A stretch of 15,548 nt of DNA from an archaeon (GTDB taxonomy: Archaea > Halobacteriota > Syntropharchaeia > Alkanophagales > Methanospirareceae). Positions 1 through 7,027 of this stretch are shown here, one piece after another. Position 1 is the first letter of the stretch. Each line of letters opens with the position of its first letter. The stretch is taken from NCBI GenBank assembly GCA_030019325.1, contig JASEFB010000045.1, forward strand, positions 1-15,548, written 5' to 3'. Below the pieces are notes generated by a model that did not search any database, was not told the origin of the DNA, and saw only the letters and a program-made list of their open reading frames with translations. Position numbers and translations under genes: made by a program.

Positions 1-50
1 TTTCGATTGTATAGAATTGAATATCCAGGAATTATAGTATATAGCCTCAA

Positions 51-1574
51 TTACCGATATAATCTATTCACGCCGTTGAGGAGTGCATACAACGATGCAA
101 TGACGATGTCTTCGCTCACACCGCTCGCGGTTATCGTCTTATCACCCCTGCTTATCCTTACGATGACGTTCACCAGCGCATCCGTACCACCGGTGATGGC
201 ATCAACATGGTACTCTTCAAGCCGTATATCGTTCATCTCCCTTCCCGCCAGTGCTTTCCTCAATGCATTGATCGCGGCATCCACCGGACCGACCCCCACA
301 CCCGCTTCCACCACGTCCTCGCCATCTATCTCCAGTCGTATCGATGCGGTTGGATAAACCCGCTTCCCACATACCACTGATAAGTCAACGAGTTTTATCT
401 TCTCCTCTTTCTCGATGCTCAATACGTCCTCTACGATTGCCTGAAAATCTGAATCCGTGACCAATTTACCCTTGTCGCCGAGCTCCTTCACCTTTGTTAC
501 AATCTTCATCGTTTGGTTCTCATCAGCCACTATGCCCATCTCGTCCAGTGCCATTTTCACTGATGCCCTGCCAGTATGCTTCCCAAAGGCAAATCTTCTC
601 TTTCTCCCTAGTAGCCCGGGATCAATTGGCTCATATAAACTCGGATCAGCCAATGTCCCATGGACGTGCATCCCTGACTCGTGCGTGAAGGCGTTATCGC
701 CCATAAGCGGCTTGTTCGGAGCGAGTGGCATCTTCGTCAAATTCCTGACCAATCGAGAGGTTTCATACAACTTCTCTTTTACAATCGCCGTCTTCACGCC
801 GTAAAGCAGTTCCAGAGCAGTCACCACCTCCTCTAAGGACGCATTACCAGCCCGTTCCCCCAGTCCGTTCACCGTAACGTGCACAACCGTCGCTCCTGCT
901 GATACCGCGGTTACGGTATTCGCCGTGGCTAAACCGAAGTCATTGTGGCAGTGCACGGAAACAGGCGTGTTAAAAGCCCTTACAGGGCTTGCGGGGTCGT
1001 GGGGCAGAGCCCCACATGTGCAAAGAGCCTGAAATATCTCTCTTGTACGTTCCGGATACAACACTCCAACGGTATCGCAGAAACATAAACGGTCAACGAC
1101 CGTGGACAAATCAGAGAAGAATGATCTCAAAAATGCCTGATCAGCTCTTGATGCATCTTCTGAGCTGATCTCTACGTTCAATCCATGTTCTTTCACATAT
1201 TCCGCCATCTCAATCGTTCTCGCTTTCAGCGTTTCCCGATCCATCTTCAACTTCTTCTTTATATGATTATCAGAAACAGGAGCAACCAGATTAACCGTAT
1301 CAACATCACATTTAATCGCGGCATCAATATCCCCCTTTAAGAGCCGTGCAAAGGAGCCAATTTCTGCCCTAAGACCTTCGTTCGCTATTGCCTTGATCGC
1401 CCTTTGCTCTCCTTCCGAAATAACCGCAGTTCCCGCTTCTATAACGTCAACGCCGAGTACATCAAGTTGTTTTGCAATCTGTAACTTCTGTTCCGGAGTC
1501 AATGATACCCCGGGAGTTTGCTCGCCATCACGAAGCGTGGTATCCAGGACTTTCACCGCTTTTATTTCCACCAT
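51..1574 (-). CDS. leuA: 2-isopropylmalate / (R)-citramalate synthase family (LeuA/CimA)
   Basis: Acetyl-CoA-dependent Claisen condensation enzyme of the DRE-TIM metallolyase family, feeding leucine or isoleucine synthesis in the cytoplasm. The 507-aa product opens with the acyltransferase signature LDTTLRDGEQTPGVSL (about residues 10-25; R15 and D16 catalytic). It has the metal-binding HCHND motif at 208-212, SGMHVHG and GKHTGR in the linker region, and a C-terminal LeuA allosteric domain with GVGVGPVDAAINA. The overall pattern is the archaeal LeuA/CimA/AksA group. LeuA and CimA cannot be told apart by eye; the sequence resembles the citramalate synthase of Methanocaldococcus closely enough that CimA is a serious alternative, and homocitrate synthase is less likely. 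ATG at 1574-1572 places the RDGEQ motif at the usual distance. Odd: about 13-17 extra residues (near 185-201) just before the HCHND strand, encoded by a palindromic DNA insert. Transcribed divergently from the Coq7-like gene across 132 bp. Confidence 0.9.
   Translation of the reverse strand: MVEIKAVKVLDTTLRDGEQTPGVSLTPEQKLQIAKQLDVLGVDVIEAGTAVISEGEQRAIKAIANEGLRAEIGSFARLLKGDIDAAIKCDVDTVNLVAPVSDNHIKKKLKMDRETLKARTIEMAEYVKEHGLNVEISSEDASRADQAFLRSFFSDLSTVVDRLCFCDTVGVLYPERTREIFQALCTCGALPHDPASPVRAFNTPVSVHCHNDFGLATANTVTAVSAGATVVHVTVNGLGERAGNASLEEVVTALELLYGVKTAIVKEKLYETSRLVRNLTKMPLAPNKPLMGDNAFTHESGMHVHGTLADPSLYEPIDPGLLGRKRRFAFGKHTGRASVKMALDEMGIVADENQTMKIVTKVKELGDKGKLVTDSDFQAIVEDVLSIEKEEKIKLVDLSVVCGKRVYPTASIRLEIDGEDVVEAGVGVGPVDAAINALRKALAGREMNDIRLEEYHVDAITGGTDALVNVIVRISRGDKTITASGVSEDIVIASLYALLNGVNRLYR
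974..1015. repeat. Two tandem perfect hairpins inserted in frame in leuA
   Basis: AAGCCCT (974-980) and AGGGCTT (984-990) form a perfect 7-bp stem with a 3-nt loop. Eight bases later GTGGGGC (999-1005) and GCCCCAC (1009-1015) form a second perfect 7-bp stem with a 3-nt loop. The block is GC-richer than its surroundings and coincides with a stretch of LeuA where the family normally has only a few residues. This suggests a small palindromic element that inserted in frame. Copies elsewhere in the genome cannot be seen from this window. Confidence 0.7.
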
Positions 1575-1611
1575 AAGCTATCGTTCCTATCCTACCATAG
1601 GTGTAGGTCGT

Positions 1612-1624
1612 ATTTTATTTATAT
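1612..1624 (-). promoter_or_regulatory. Box A (TATA) promoter of leuA
   Basis: Read on the minus strand this is ATATAAATAAAAT, a good archaeal box A. Transcription would be expected to start about 25 nt downstream, near 1587, giving a short leader before the ATG at 1574. The leader contains CCTAC/GTAGG arms (1591-1607), too weak to call an attenuator. Confidence 0.55.
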
Positions 1625-1673
1625 TACAATCTAAAAAGGATAGAACTAGGGAGTTGATAAACTTCACCGACAG

Positions 1674-1683
1674 TTATTTATAT
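1674..1683 (+). promoter_or_regulatory. Box A (TATA) promoter of the Coq7-like gene
   Basis: TTATTTATAT lies 24-33 nt upstream of the ATG at 1707, about the box A to transcription start distance in archaea. The transcript is therefore probably leaderless, which agrees with the lack of a Shine-Dalgarno sequence before the ATG. Confidence 0.55.
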
Positions 1684-1706
1684 CCGCAACGTTTAATCGT
1701 ATCCAT

Positions 1707-2254
1707 ATGAAAAAGAATATTGAGGGAACATTTGATAAAACGGCTTATGACACCTCGATAATACGACCACAGATGCGGGTTGAGGATATCCAGATGAGAG
1801 GGCAGGGGATGGCTCCAGAACGGTTAAAGGGCATTAAAAAGGGATTACTTACGTTACATACCGCAGAAACGATGGCGGTCAATGTCTACAAGCATCAGAT
1901 CACGAGCGAGGCGAGTGAACTCAATCGTCTGTTAATCGCCGCAATGTGAATGAGATGACCCATCTCCAGGATTTTCAGGTAAAACTGTATGAATACGGGT
2001 GGAAACCGAGCAAACTCAGATGGATCAATTGGCTTGTCAGTGCTACATTTGGGTTCTTTTCACGACTGAGGGGAAAAAAGGCGATTCTTAACACTGGTAT
2101 CTGGGTGGAGACAACAGCCGTCCACCACTATGATGAATTCCTCCGGACAATCGAATGGGATGATGACACGCGCAGGATAATTGAAAAGGACCGGGTGGAT
2201 GAAGACGAGCACATCACCCGGTGGAATAAACTTCTCCAGTCGAGCGAAGCATAA
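1707..2254 (+). pseudogene. Coq7-like diiron (ferritin-like) protein, split by a -1 frameshift
   Basis: Two adjacent reading frames together make one Coq7/demethoxyubiquinone hydroxylase-like four-helix protein of about 182 aa. The first (1707-1949, 80 aa) carries helix 1 with the metal-ligand glutamate in HTAETMAVNVYKHQ. The second (1946-2254, 102 aa) begins with NEMTHLQDF, the ExxH of helix 2. It continues with WVETTAVHHYDEF (helix 3 glutamate) and DEDEHITRW (helix 4 ExxH). All expected carboxylate and histidine ligands are present, but helix 1 is in a different frame. The junction reads ATGTGA: TGA at 1947-1949 ends the first part and a GTG at 1946 could start the second. Reading the G at 1946 twice restores one continuous protein. 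This could be a decayed gene, a base missing from the sequence, or two coupled half-proteins. The family is confident; the substrate is not known, as archaea of this kind need not make ubiquinone. Confidence 0.72.
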
Positions 2255-2551
2255 GAAAAGGGTCAAAGCAAAGGAACATCGGACAACACGATATAGCGAA
2301 GGCCTCTGCGGTCACACGTTGCGATGCTCCACTCCTCAACTCCTCCTATCTGCGATGCCTTTAAGTAAACCAGAACTTTGTGATAGTCTAAAATAACTGG
2401 CGGATAAAAGAGAACCCAAATGTGCCTTAACCTTAATTTCGCTGATGTGAAATTCTTTTGGCTTACAGCAGAGAGTACCATAATTCGACAAAAATGACAA
2501 TTTTTTTATATGAGATTATTATAATCACCCTAATCAAGCAACGTAACGGCG
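2255..2551. other. Intergenic stretch with no supported gene
   Basis: About 300 bases between the Coq7-like gene and the cyclodeaminase gene. The part at about 2270-2365 is more GC-rich than the A/T-rich part that follows. The only open stretch (2263-2481, minus strand, 72 codons) matches nothing I recognise and has no promoter or ribosome site. No tRNA or strong hairpin is seen. The 3' end holds the promoter of the next gene. Confidence 0.5.
2503..2512 (+). promoter_or_regulatory. Box A (TATA) promoter of the cyclodeaminase/dehydrogenase gene
   Basis: TTTTTTATAT lies 40-49 nt upstream of the ATG at 2552, predicting a leader of roughly 15 nt. No clear Shine-Dalgarno sequence is visible. Confidence 0.5.
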
Positions 2552-3559
2552 ATGAAGAAGATAGAGGAACTGAATGCGTTTCTTATAACAAACGAGGAAC
2601 TAAAAGAGGCTATCGAAGATATTGGATGGAAGTTTTTCATCTCTGAGATCAAAAAAGGGTTTGAGCACAGCTCGTTAGGATACAGCATGGTGCCTGAAAA
2701 GGTGTACATTTATACCGGGGTATCGGATATGCGGTGTATGCCTGCGTATTTGCCGGAATATAATCGCGATTATTGCGGCGTGAAGATTATTTCAGTCGCA
2801 CCTGAGAATCCAAAACATGGTTTACCTTCTGTCTTAGGTGAATATTTACTCCGGGATGCCGAAACACAGGAATTGATCGCAATACTGCAGGCTGAAGAGA
2901 TGACTGCGTATAGAACCGGAGCTGCTACAGGCGTGGCTACCGAAATGTTAGCGAGGAGAGATAGCACAACGCTCGGTATAATAGGCACGGGAAAGCAAGC
3001 TCCTTATCAGGCAAAGGCAATACTGACAGTACGACCTTCGATTGATCGGATAAAGGTGTATAATAGAACCGAACAACGTGCACGAGATTTTAAAGCGGAA
3101 TATGAACGAGAATTTGGGATTGATATAACCGTTGTCGAGCTGGAAGAAGCTGTGGATTGCGATATCGTGACAACCTTAACCACAGCCACAGAACCGTTCA
3201 TTTCCCGTGAGCTGATAAGACCTGGAATGCATCTCAACGGTGTGGGTGCCGACTCAAAAACAAAGATTGAATTCGACCCGGACGTGCTGATAAAGTCCAA
3301 GATATTTGTTGATGACTTCGCGCAGTGTATCCATTCGGGTGAGGTTTATCAAGGGCTGGAACGAGGGCTCGTGAAGGAGGAGGATTTGATTCCGTTGGGT
3401 GATGTAGTGCTCGGAAAAGCAGCGGGCAGGACGAGCGATGATGATATAACCTTCTTCAAATCAACGGGCGTTGCCTTTCAGGATTTAATCACTGCGATAC
3501 TGGTTTTTGAGCGATTGAAACGCAAGATTAAAGGAAGATTAGAGAAAAAGGAGCACTAA
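2552..3559 (+). CDS. Ornithine cyclodeaminase / alanine dehydrogenase family (mu-crystallin type)
   Basis: NAD-dependent enzyme of the OCD/mu-crystallin family, 335 aa, the usual full length. N-terminal substrate features are MPAYLPEY (63-70), GVKIISVAPENP with the substrate lysine near K78, and the conserved MTAYRTGAATG segment (R121). The dinucleotide-binding loop GTGKQA is at 145-150, followed by VYNRT at 169-173 at the end of the next strand. GADSKTKIE (232-240) supplies the aspartate equivalent to the catalytic Asp of ornithine cyclodeaminase. VDDFAQ at 253-258 and FFKSTGVAFQDL near the C-terminus are also typical. Archaeal members include an NAD-linked L-alanine dehydrogenase (Archaeoglobus fulgidus), so ornithine to proline conversion and alanine oxidation/reductive amination are both possible; the sequence does not decide. 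Its own promoter suggests single-gene transcription. The ATG puts the start at the family's normal N-terminus. Confidence 0.88.
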   Translation: MKKIEELNAFLITNEELKEAIEDIGWKFFISEIKKGFEHSSLGYSMVPEKVYIYTGVSDMRCMPAYLPEYNRDYCGVKIISVAPENPKHGLPSVLGEYLLRDAETQELIAILQAEEMTAYRTGAATGVATEMLARRDSTTLGIIGTGKQAPYQAKAILTVRPSIDRIKVYNRTEQRARDFKAEYEREFGIDITVVELEEAVDCDIVTTLTTATEPFISRELIRPGMHLNGVGADSKTKIEFDPDVLIKSKIFVDDFAQCIHSGEVYQGLERGLVKEEDLIPLGDVVLGKAAGRTSDDDITFFKSTGVAFQDLITAILVFERLKRKIKGRLEKKEH

Positions 3560-3664
3560 GCGTAGAAAAGGTGGGAGTGCAATTCCATACGCATGGGTTA
3601 AGGCAACGCTGGAGGCGTAGAGGATGGACTCCAAACTCTAAATCTTAATACTAATCATTGTGTT

Positions 3665-3674
3665 AGTATATATC
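3665..3674 (+). promoter_or_regulatory. Box A (TATA) promoter of hel308
   Basis: AGTATATATC lies 60-69 nt before the ATG at 3734, predicting a leader of about 35-40 nt. An ATG at 3729 is followed at once by a stop (ATG AAA TGA) and overlaps the real start region, so it is not the gene start. The stretch before it (3560-3660) has short arms such as TAGAG/CTCTA but no recognisable RNA. Confidence 0.5.
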
Positions 3675-3733
3675 TATCTATTGTTTAGGAAAGAATTCCG
3701 GACTATTCTGAACGACTTAGAATCAGAAATGAA

Positions 3734-5788
3734 ATGAGGATATCTGACTTACGGTTGGGAAAAGAACTGGAAGCTATTTTCGGCGATAGCGCTATAAAAG
3801 AGTTATATCCCCCGCAGGAAGAGGCGATAAAGGCTGGCTTAATCGACAATAACAAAAATTTCGTTATAGCGTCACCCACAGCGAGTGGAAAGACGCTGCT
3901 GGCTGAATTGGTGATGTTAAAATCGATTTTAACCGCTTCGGGGAAATGCCTGTATGTCGTGCCTCTGAATGCATTAGCATACGAGAAGTATCAGAATTTT
4001 AAGGATAAGTATAGCTCTGTTGCAAAGGTGGGGCTCTCGACGGGCGATTATGAAAGCTCTTCCCGATATCTTGAACGATACGACATCATAATGCTCACGT
4101 TGGAAAAGCTGGATTCACTCACACGATTGAAGCCCTCATGGTTAAGGAAGATTTCGGTTGTCGTTGTGGATGAGGTGCATGTGATAGGCGATGAGAAGAG
4201 AGGCCCGCGATTAGAAGGGGCAATGGCACGATTCATGAGTTTTAATCCTGCGGCGAGGGTCATCGCGTTATCTGCAACCATATCAAACGTTGAGGAGTTT
4301 GGAAATTGGCTGCATGCATCCGTAATCAAATCTGAATGGCGGCCTGTTCCCTTAAACGAGGAGGTTTTTCTGGCAAAGGTCGACAGGGAGATAATAGAGC
4401 GAGTGGTCGAGGAGGTGAGAGGGGGTTCGCAAATCCTTGTTTTTGTCAATACAAAGAGAGGGGCGGCATCATTCTCGAGAAAAATCGCACCGCTGTTGAA
4501 GATGGGCAATGAGAAGTTGGATGAGCTTGCAGAGAAGATTGACATTGGTGTGGATGACCTTGCGGGGATGGTGAGATGCGGGGTTGCTTATCATAACTCC
4601 TGGCTGCATCCGGAGCAGAGAAGGGCGATAGAAGACAGTTTCAGGAACAGGATATTGAAAGTGATATGCTGCACACCAACATTGGCAATGGGGGTCTCTT
4701 TACCCGCAAAAACGGTTTTAATCAGGAATTATAAGTTCTTCTCACTCGGGCGAGGACTTGAGCCGATGCCGGTATTCTGGGTAAAGCAGGTATTTGGTCG
4801 TGCAGGGAGACCTGAATACGATGCGTATGGAACGGGGGTAATAGTGGCGAGGAGCGAGGATGAGTTCGAGGAGATAGAGGACATGTATATACATGGCGAG
4901 TTAGAACGGATAGAATCGCACTTTTCGGCAGAAACAATGACAGAACAGATTCTTGCAACTATCGTCAGTGGTGCACATCGTATGGAACAAATCCTCGATT
5001 TTCTCAGCAGCACCTTTTATGCGTACCAAAATAGCGATGAACTGGAATTCGTGAAAGAGAAAATGGAGGACATATTGCTCGACCTTGCAAAAAAAGGCTT
5101 TATCGAGTTTGACGGTGAGAAAATACGAGCAACGCAATTCGGAACGCTTTCCTCACGGCTCTATTTATCCACGGATTCGGCACTGGAACTGAGGGATGGC
5201 ATACGGGTTTTAAGCGAACTGGAGCAGCAAGGGCGAGGAACTCTATCAGATTTTGATCTCCTGCTCCTTTTATGCAAATGTGAGGAAATTGTTCCGCTGA
5301 ATGTGAAGGATGCGATGGAAATAGCAACGAGCCTTACTGATAATCTAGAATGGCTATATAGCTGCGCACATGCAGTGGGTAGTGCTATCGTTGCACAAGC
5401 GTGGATAGAAGAACTCACGTATCATGAGTTGAAGGACCGGTTTGGCGCATATCCGGGGGAGATTCACAACAATATCTATAATATGGAATGGATAGCGTAT
5501 GCGAGCTCGAGGATGGCTGAGTATCTGAGGGATGAGAACATGTACGTGAGACTACGTGAGTTAACGGACAGGATTAGGTATGGTGTCAAACCCGAGTTGC
5601 TCAGATTGGTAGCCATAAAAGGCGTTGGAAGAGTAATCGCACGGGGATTGTATTCCGCCGGGTTTAGGAGCCCACGGGAAGTGGCGAAAGCCGACGTCGC
5701 ACAGCTGGAAAGAGTTCCTGGTGTTGGAACGAAGCGAGCAGAGAAGATAAAGGAAGAAGCGTCGCGACATAGGATAAATAAAAGATAA
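3734..5788 (+). CDS. hel308: Hel308 (Hjm) ATP-dependent DNA helicase
   Basis: Superfamily 2 3'-5' DNA helicase acting at stalled replication forks, the archaeal relative of human HELQ/POLQ helicases. At 684 aa it is close to normal family length. Visible motifs: Q-motif region LYPPQEEAI (24-32), Walker A ASPTASGKT (46-54), Walker B DEVH (146-149), motif III SATISN (180-185). Further on are ILVFVNTKRGAA (motif IV), CTPTLAMGVSLPAKTVLI (motif V) and QVFGRAGRPEYDAYG (motif VI with the arginine fingers). The C-terminal part carries the winged-helix and ratchet region and ends in helix-hairpin-helix motifs, IKGVGRVIARGLY and VPGVGTKRAEKI, the domain that contacts single-stranded DNA and restrains activity. 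No truncation or missing key residue is seen. It has its own promoter; the methionine aminopeptidase gene starts 43 bp after it and may be co-transcribed. Confidence 0.95.
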   Translation: MRISDLRLGKELEAIFGDSAIKELYPPQEEAIKAGLIDNNKNFVIASPTASGKTLLAELVMLKSILTASGKCLYVVPLNALAYEKYQNFKDKYSSVAKVGLSTGDYESSSRYLERYDIIMLTLEKLDSLTRLKPSWLRKISVVVVDEVHVIGDEKRGPRLEGAMARFMSFNPAARVIALSATISNVEEFGNWLHASVIKSEWRPVPLNEEVFLAKVDREIIERVVEEVRGGSQILVFVNTKRGAASFSRKIAPLLKMGNEKLDELAEKIDIGVDDLAGMVRCGVAYHNSWLHPEQRRAIEDSFRNRILKVICCTPTLAMGVSLPAKTVLIRNYKFFSLGRGLEPMPVFWVKQVFGRAGRPEYDAYGTGVIVARSEDEFEEIEDMYIHGELERIESHFSAETMTEQILATIVSGAHRMEQILDFLSSTFYAYQNSDELEFVKEKMEDILLDLAKKGFIEFDGEKIRATQFGTLSSRLYLSTDSALELRDGIRVLSELEQQGRGTLSDFDLLLLLCKCEEIVPLNVKDAMEIATSLTDNLEWLYSCAHAVGSAIVAQAWIEELTYHELKDRFGAYPGEIHNNIYNMEWIAYASSRMAEYLRDENMYVRLRELTDRIRYGVKPELLRLVAIKGVGRVIARGLYSAGFRSPREVAKADVAQLERVPGVGTKRAEKIKEEASRHRINKR

Positions 5789-5831
5789 AAGAATAAATAA
5801 AACAGATAATTAGAGTTTTGGAGTTCCAAAG

Positions 5832-6719
5832 ATGGAAGAAGAAGAGATAGAACTTGTATTAGATAAGTATAGAAAAGCAGGCAAGATTCTGGCAGAGATA
5901 CGAGAAGAAGCAATAGCGAAAGTAAAGGAGGGAGTTTTATTGTTAGAGGTTGCGGAATTTGTAGAGAAGAGTATAAGAGAACGAGGTGGTGAACCTGCTT
6001 TTCCCTGTAATATCTCCCTGAACGAGGAAGCGGCACATGCTACCCCTTCGATAGACGATGAGACGGTTTTCGGCAATGATCTCGTAAAGATAGACATTGG
6101 GGTTCATATAGACGGTTATATCGGGGATAGTGCGGTGACTGTGGATTTAAGTGGTGAACACGAGGACCTGGTGCGCGCATCTGAAGCGGCGTTGAGCGAG
6201 GCGATAAAGATCATTCGTGATGGTATAAGCACGGTTGAGATAGGCGAAGTAATCGAGAATGCCATAAGGGGTCGAGGATATAGGCCGGTCGTTAATCTCT
6301 CTGGACATGGGCTCGCCCGTTATAATTCACATGCCCCGCCCACGATTCCTAACGTACGGTATGAACATGGCGTGATCTTAACGGAGAACGAAGTTGTTGC
6401 GATAGAGCCGTTTGTGACCGATGGTGCGGGAAAAGTAGTCGAAGGTGGCACGGTGGAGATATATGGTCTGATAAAAGCAAAACCGGTTCGGGTGAGCGAG
6501 GCGAAGAAGCTGTTAGAGGAAATAGAGAAGTACCAGGGGCTACCGTTCGCCAAGCGATGGCTGCCACGAGAACGGCTCGATTTAGCGCTCAGGACGTTAA
6601 AAAACGCGGGTGCATTACGAGAGTATCCGGTGTTGAGAGAAGAAGAGAAGGGATTAATTTCGCAAGCGGAGCATACCGTAATCGTGACAAAGGATGGATG
6701 CGAGGTGACCACAAAGTAA
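5832..6719 (+). CDS. map: Methionine aminopeptidase, type II
   Basis: Removes the initiator methionine from new proteins in the cytoplasm. The 295-aa product matches the archaeal type II enzyme in length and has every metal ligand: D88 (KIDIG), D99 (IGDSAVTV), H159 (SGHGL), E192 (AIEPF) and E280 (QAEHTV). The catalytic histidine is H69 (AAHATP). The roughly 60-residue insertion typical of type II enzymes is present between H159 and E280 (about 220-275). The spacing of D88/D99 and the position of E280 agree with the Pyrococcus furiosus enzyme. The ATG is preceded by GGAG a few bases upstream. It lies 43 bp after hel308 and is followed immediately, in the same frame after TAA, by an antitoxin-like reading frame. 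Confidence 0.95.
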   Translation: MEEEEIELVLDKYRKAGKILAEIREEAIAKVKEGVLLLEVAEFVEKSIRERGGEPAFPCNISLNEEAAHATPSIDDETVFGNDLVKIDIGVHIDGYIGDSAVTVDLSGEHEDLVRASEAALSEAIKIIRDGISTVEIGEVIENAIRGRGYRPVVNLSGHGLARYNSHAPPTIPNVRYEHGVILTENEVVAIEPFVTDGAGKVVEGGTVEIYGLIKAKPVRVSEAKKLLEEIEKYQGLPFAKRWLPRERLDLALRTLKNAGALREYPVLREEEKGLISQAEHTVIVTKDGCEVTTK

Positions 6720-6851
6720 TTGGTAGAGGAGAAGGTGCGCGAGGAGAGGAGAAAACGGGCGATCGAAGTGATGGATGCCTCTCGTGCGAAGACGAGTGGT
6801 GTGAAGTTCGACTCCACTGAAGTAGTCAGACGCTTGAGGGATGAGCAATGA
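6720..6851 (+). CDS. Short VapB-like antitoxin, probably a remnant
   Basis: A 43-codon frame beginning with TTG directly after the aminopeptidase stop (a GTG at 6735 is an alternative start). It is highly charged (EEKVREERRKRAIEVMD) and ends in STEVVRRLRDEQ, the type of tail that short archaeal antitoxins use to wrap a PIN-domain toxin. The stop overlaps the ATG of a PIN-like start by ATGA (6848-6851), the usual antitoxin-toxin arrangement. There is no DNA-binding domain: either this is a short antitoxin class or the N-terminus has been lost. The link to VapB rests on context and the tail pattern, not on a strong signature. Confidence 0.45.
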   Translation: MVEEKVREERRKRAIEVMDASRAKTSGVKFDSTEVVRRLRDEQ

Positions 6852-7027
6852 AATTGATCTTGGATGCGAATGTGATTGCAACTATTGTAAACTCGATTTG
6901 CTCATTTGCCACGAGAGCAGCTGGATTAAGCACTCAGGACGCGAAAAGGAATTTCTTTCTTAGTAAAGGTTCTTTCTTTGAAAAAGAAAGAAACTTTTAT
7001 GCTCGAAATAGATGGCTCGTTTGGTGA
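6848..7027 (+). pseudogene. Truncated VapC-like PIN-domain toxin remnant
   Basis: The frame begins MKLILDANVIA, the characteristic first strand and metal-binding aspartate (D6) of a VapC PIN-domain ribonuclease. Homology appears to stop after about 11 residues. The rest (to a TGA at 7025-7027) is unlike a PIN domain, runs through the palindromic repeat at 6952-7000 and overlaps the rtcA start. None of the later acidic residues of a PIN active site are present, so it cannot make a working toxin. It overlaps the antitoxin-like frame by ATGA. Confidence 0.55.
6952..7000. repeat. Palindromic repeat, copy A (next to the rtcA start)
   Basis: Arms at 6965-6979 and 6983-6997 pair at 14 of 15 positions around a 3-nt loop (GAA). 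The left flank TTAGTAAAGGTT and the right end CTTTTAT recur in similar form at 13330-13381. The right arm ends one base before the rtcA ATG at 6999, so in RNA the hairpin would sit directly before the start codon. The element also covers part of the decayed toxin frame. Confidence 0.6.

Noticed and set aside
2263..2481. A 72-codon minus-strand frame in the gap after the Coq7-like gene
   Set aside because: No promoter, ribosome site or recognised family; kept only as a low-interest composition note.
3585..3660. A possible tRNA-like or small RNA segment before hel308 (a CTCCAAA loop and TAGAG/CTCTA arms)
   Set aside because: No T-arm or acceptor pairing can be found, and the short arms could occur by chance.
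4048..4545. A 165-codon minus-strand frame inside hel308
   Set aside because: Antisense to helicase motifs that are clearly coding; composition is that of a reverse shadow.
5476..6036. A 186-codon open frame on the minus strand spanning the end of hel308 and the start of map
   Set aside because: It lies antisense to two well-supported genes, is rich in Leu/Ser/Pro as expected of a shadow, and has no domain.
6320..6817. A 165-codon minus-strand frame over the end of map and the antitoxin-like frame
   Set aside because: Antisense to the metal-ligand region of map; Ser-rich shadow without a domain.
6978..6998. TTG at 6978 as the rtcA start
   Set aside because: It adds lysine-rich residues coded by the repeat stem, before an N-terminus that already matches the family when started at ATG 6999.
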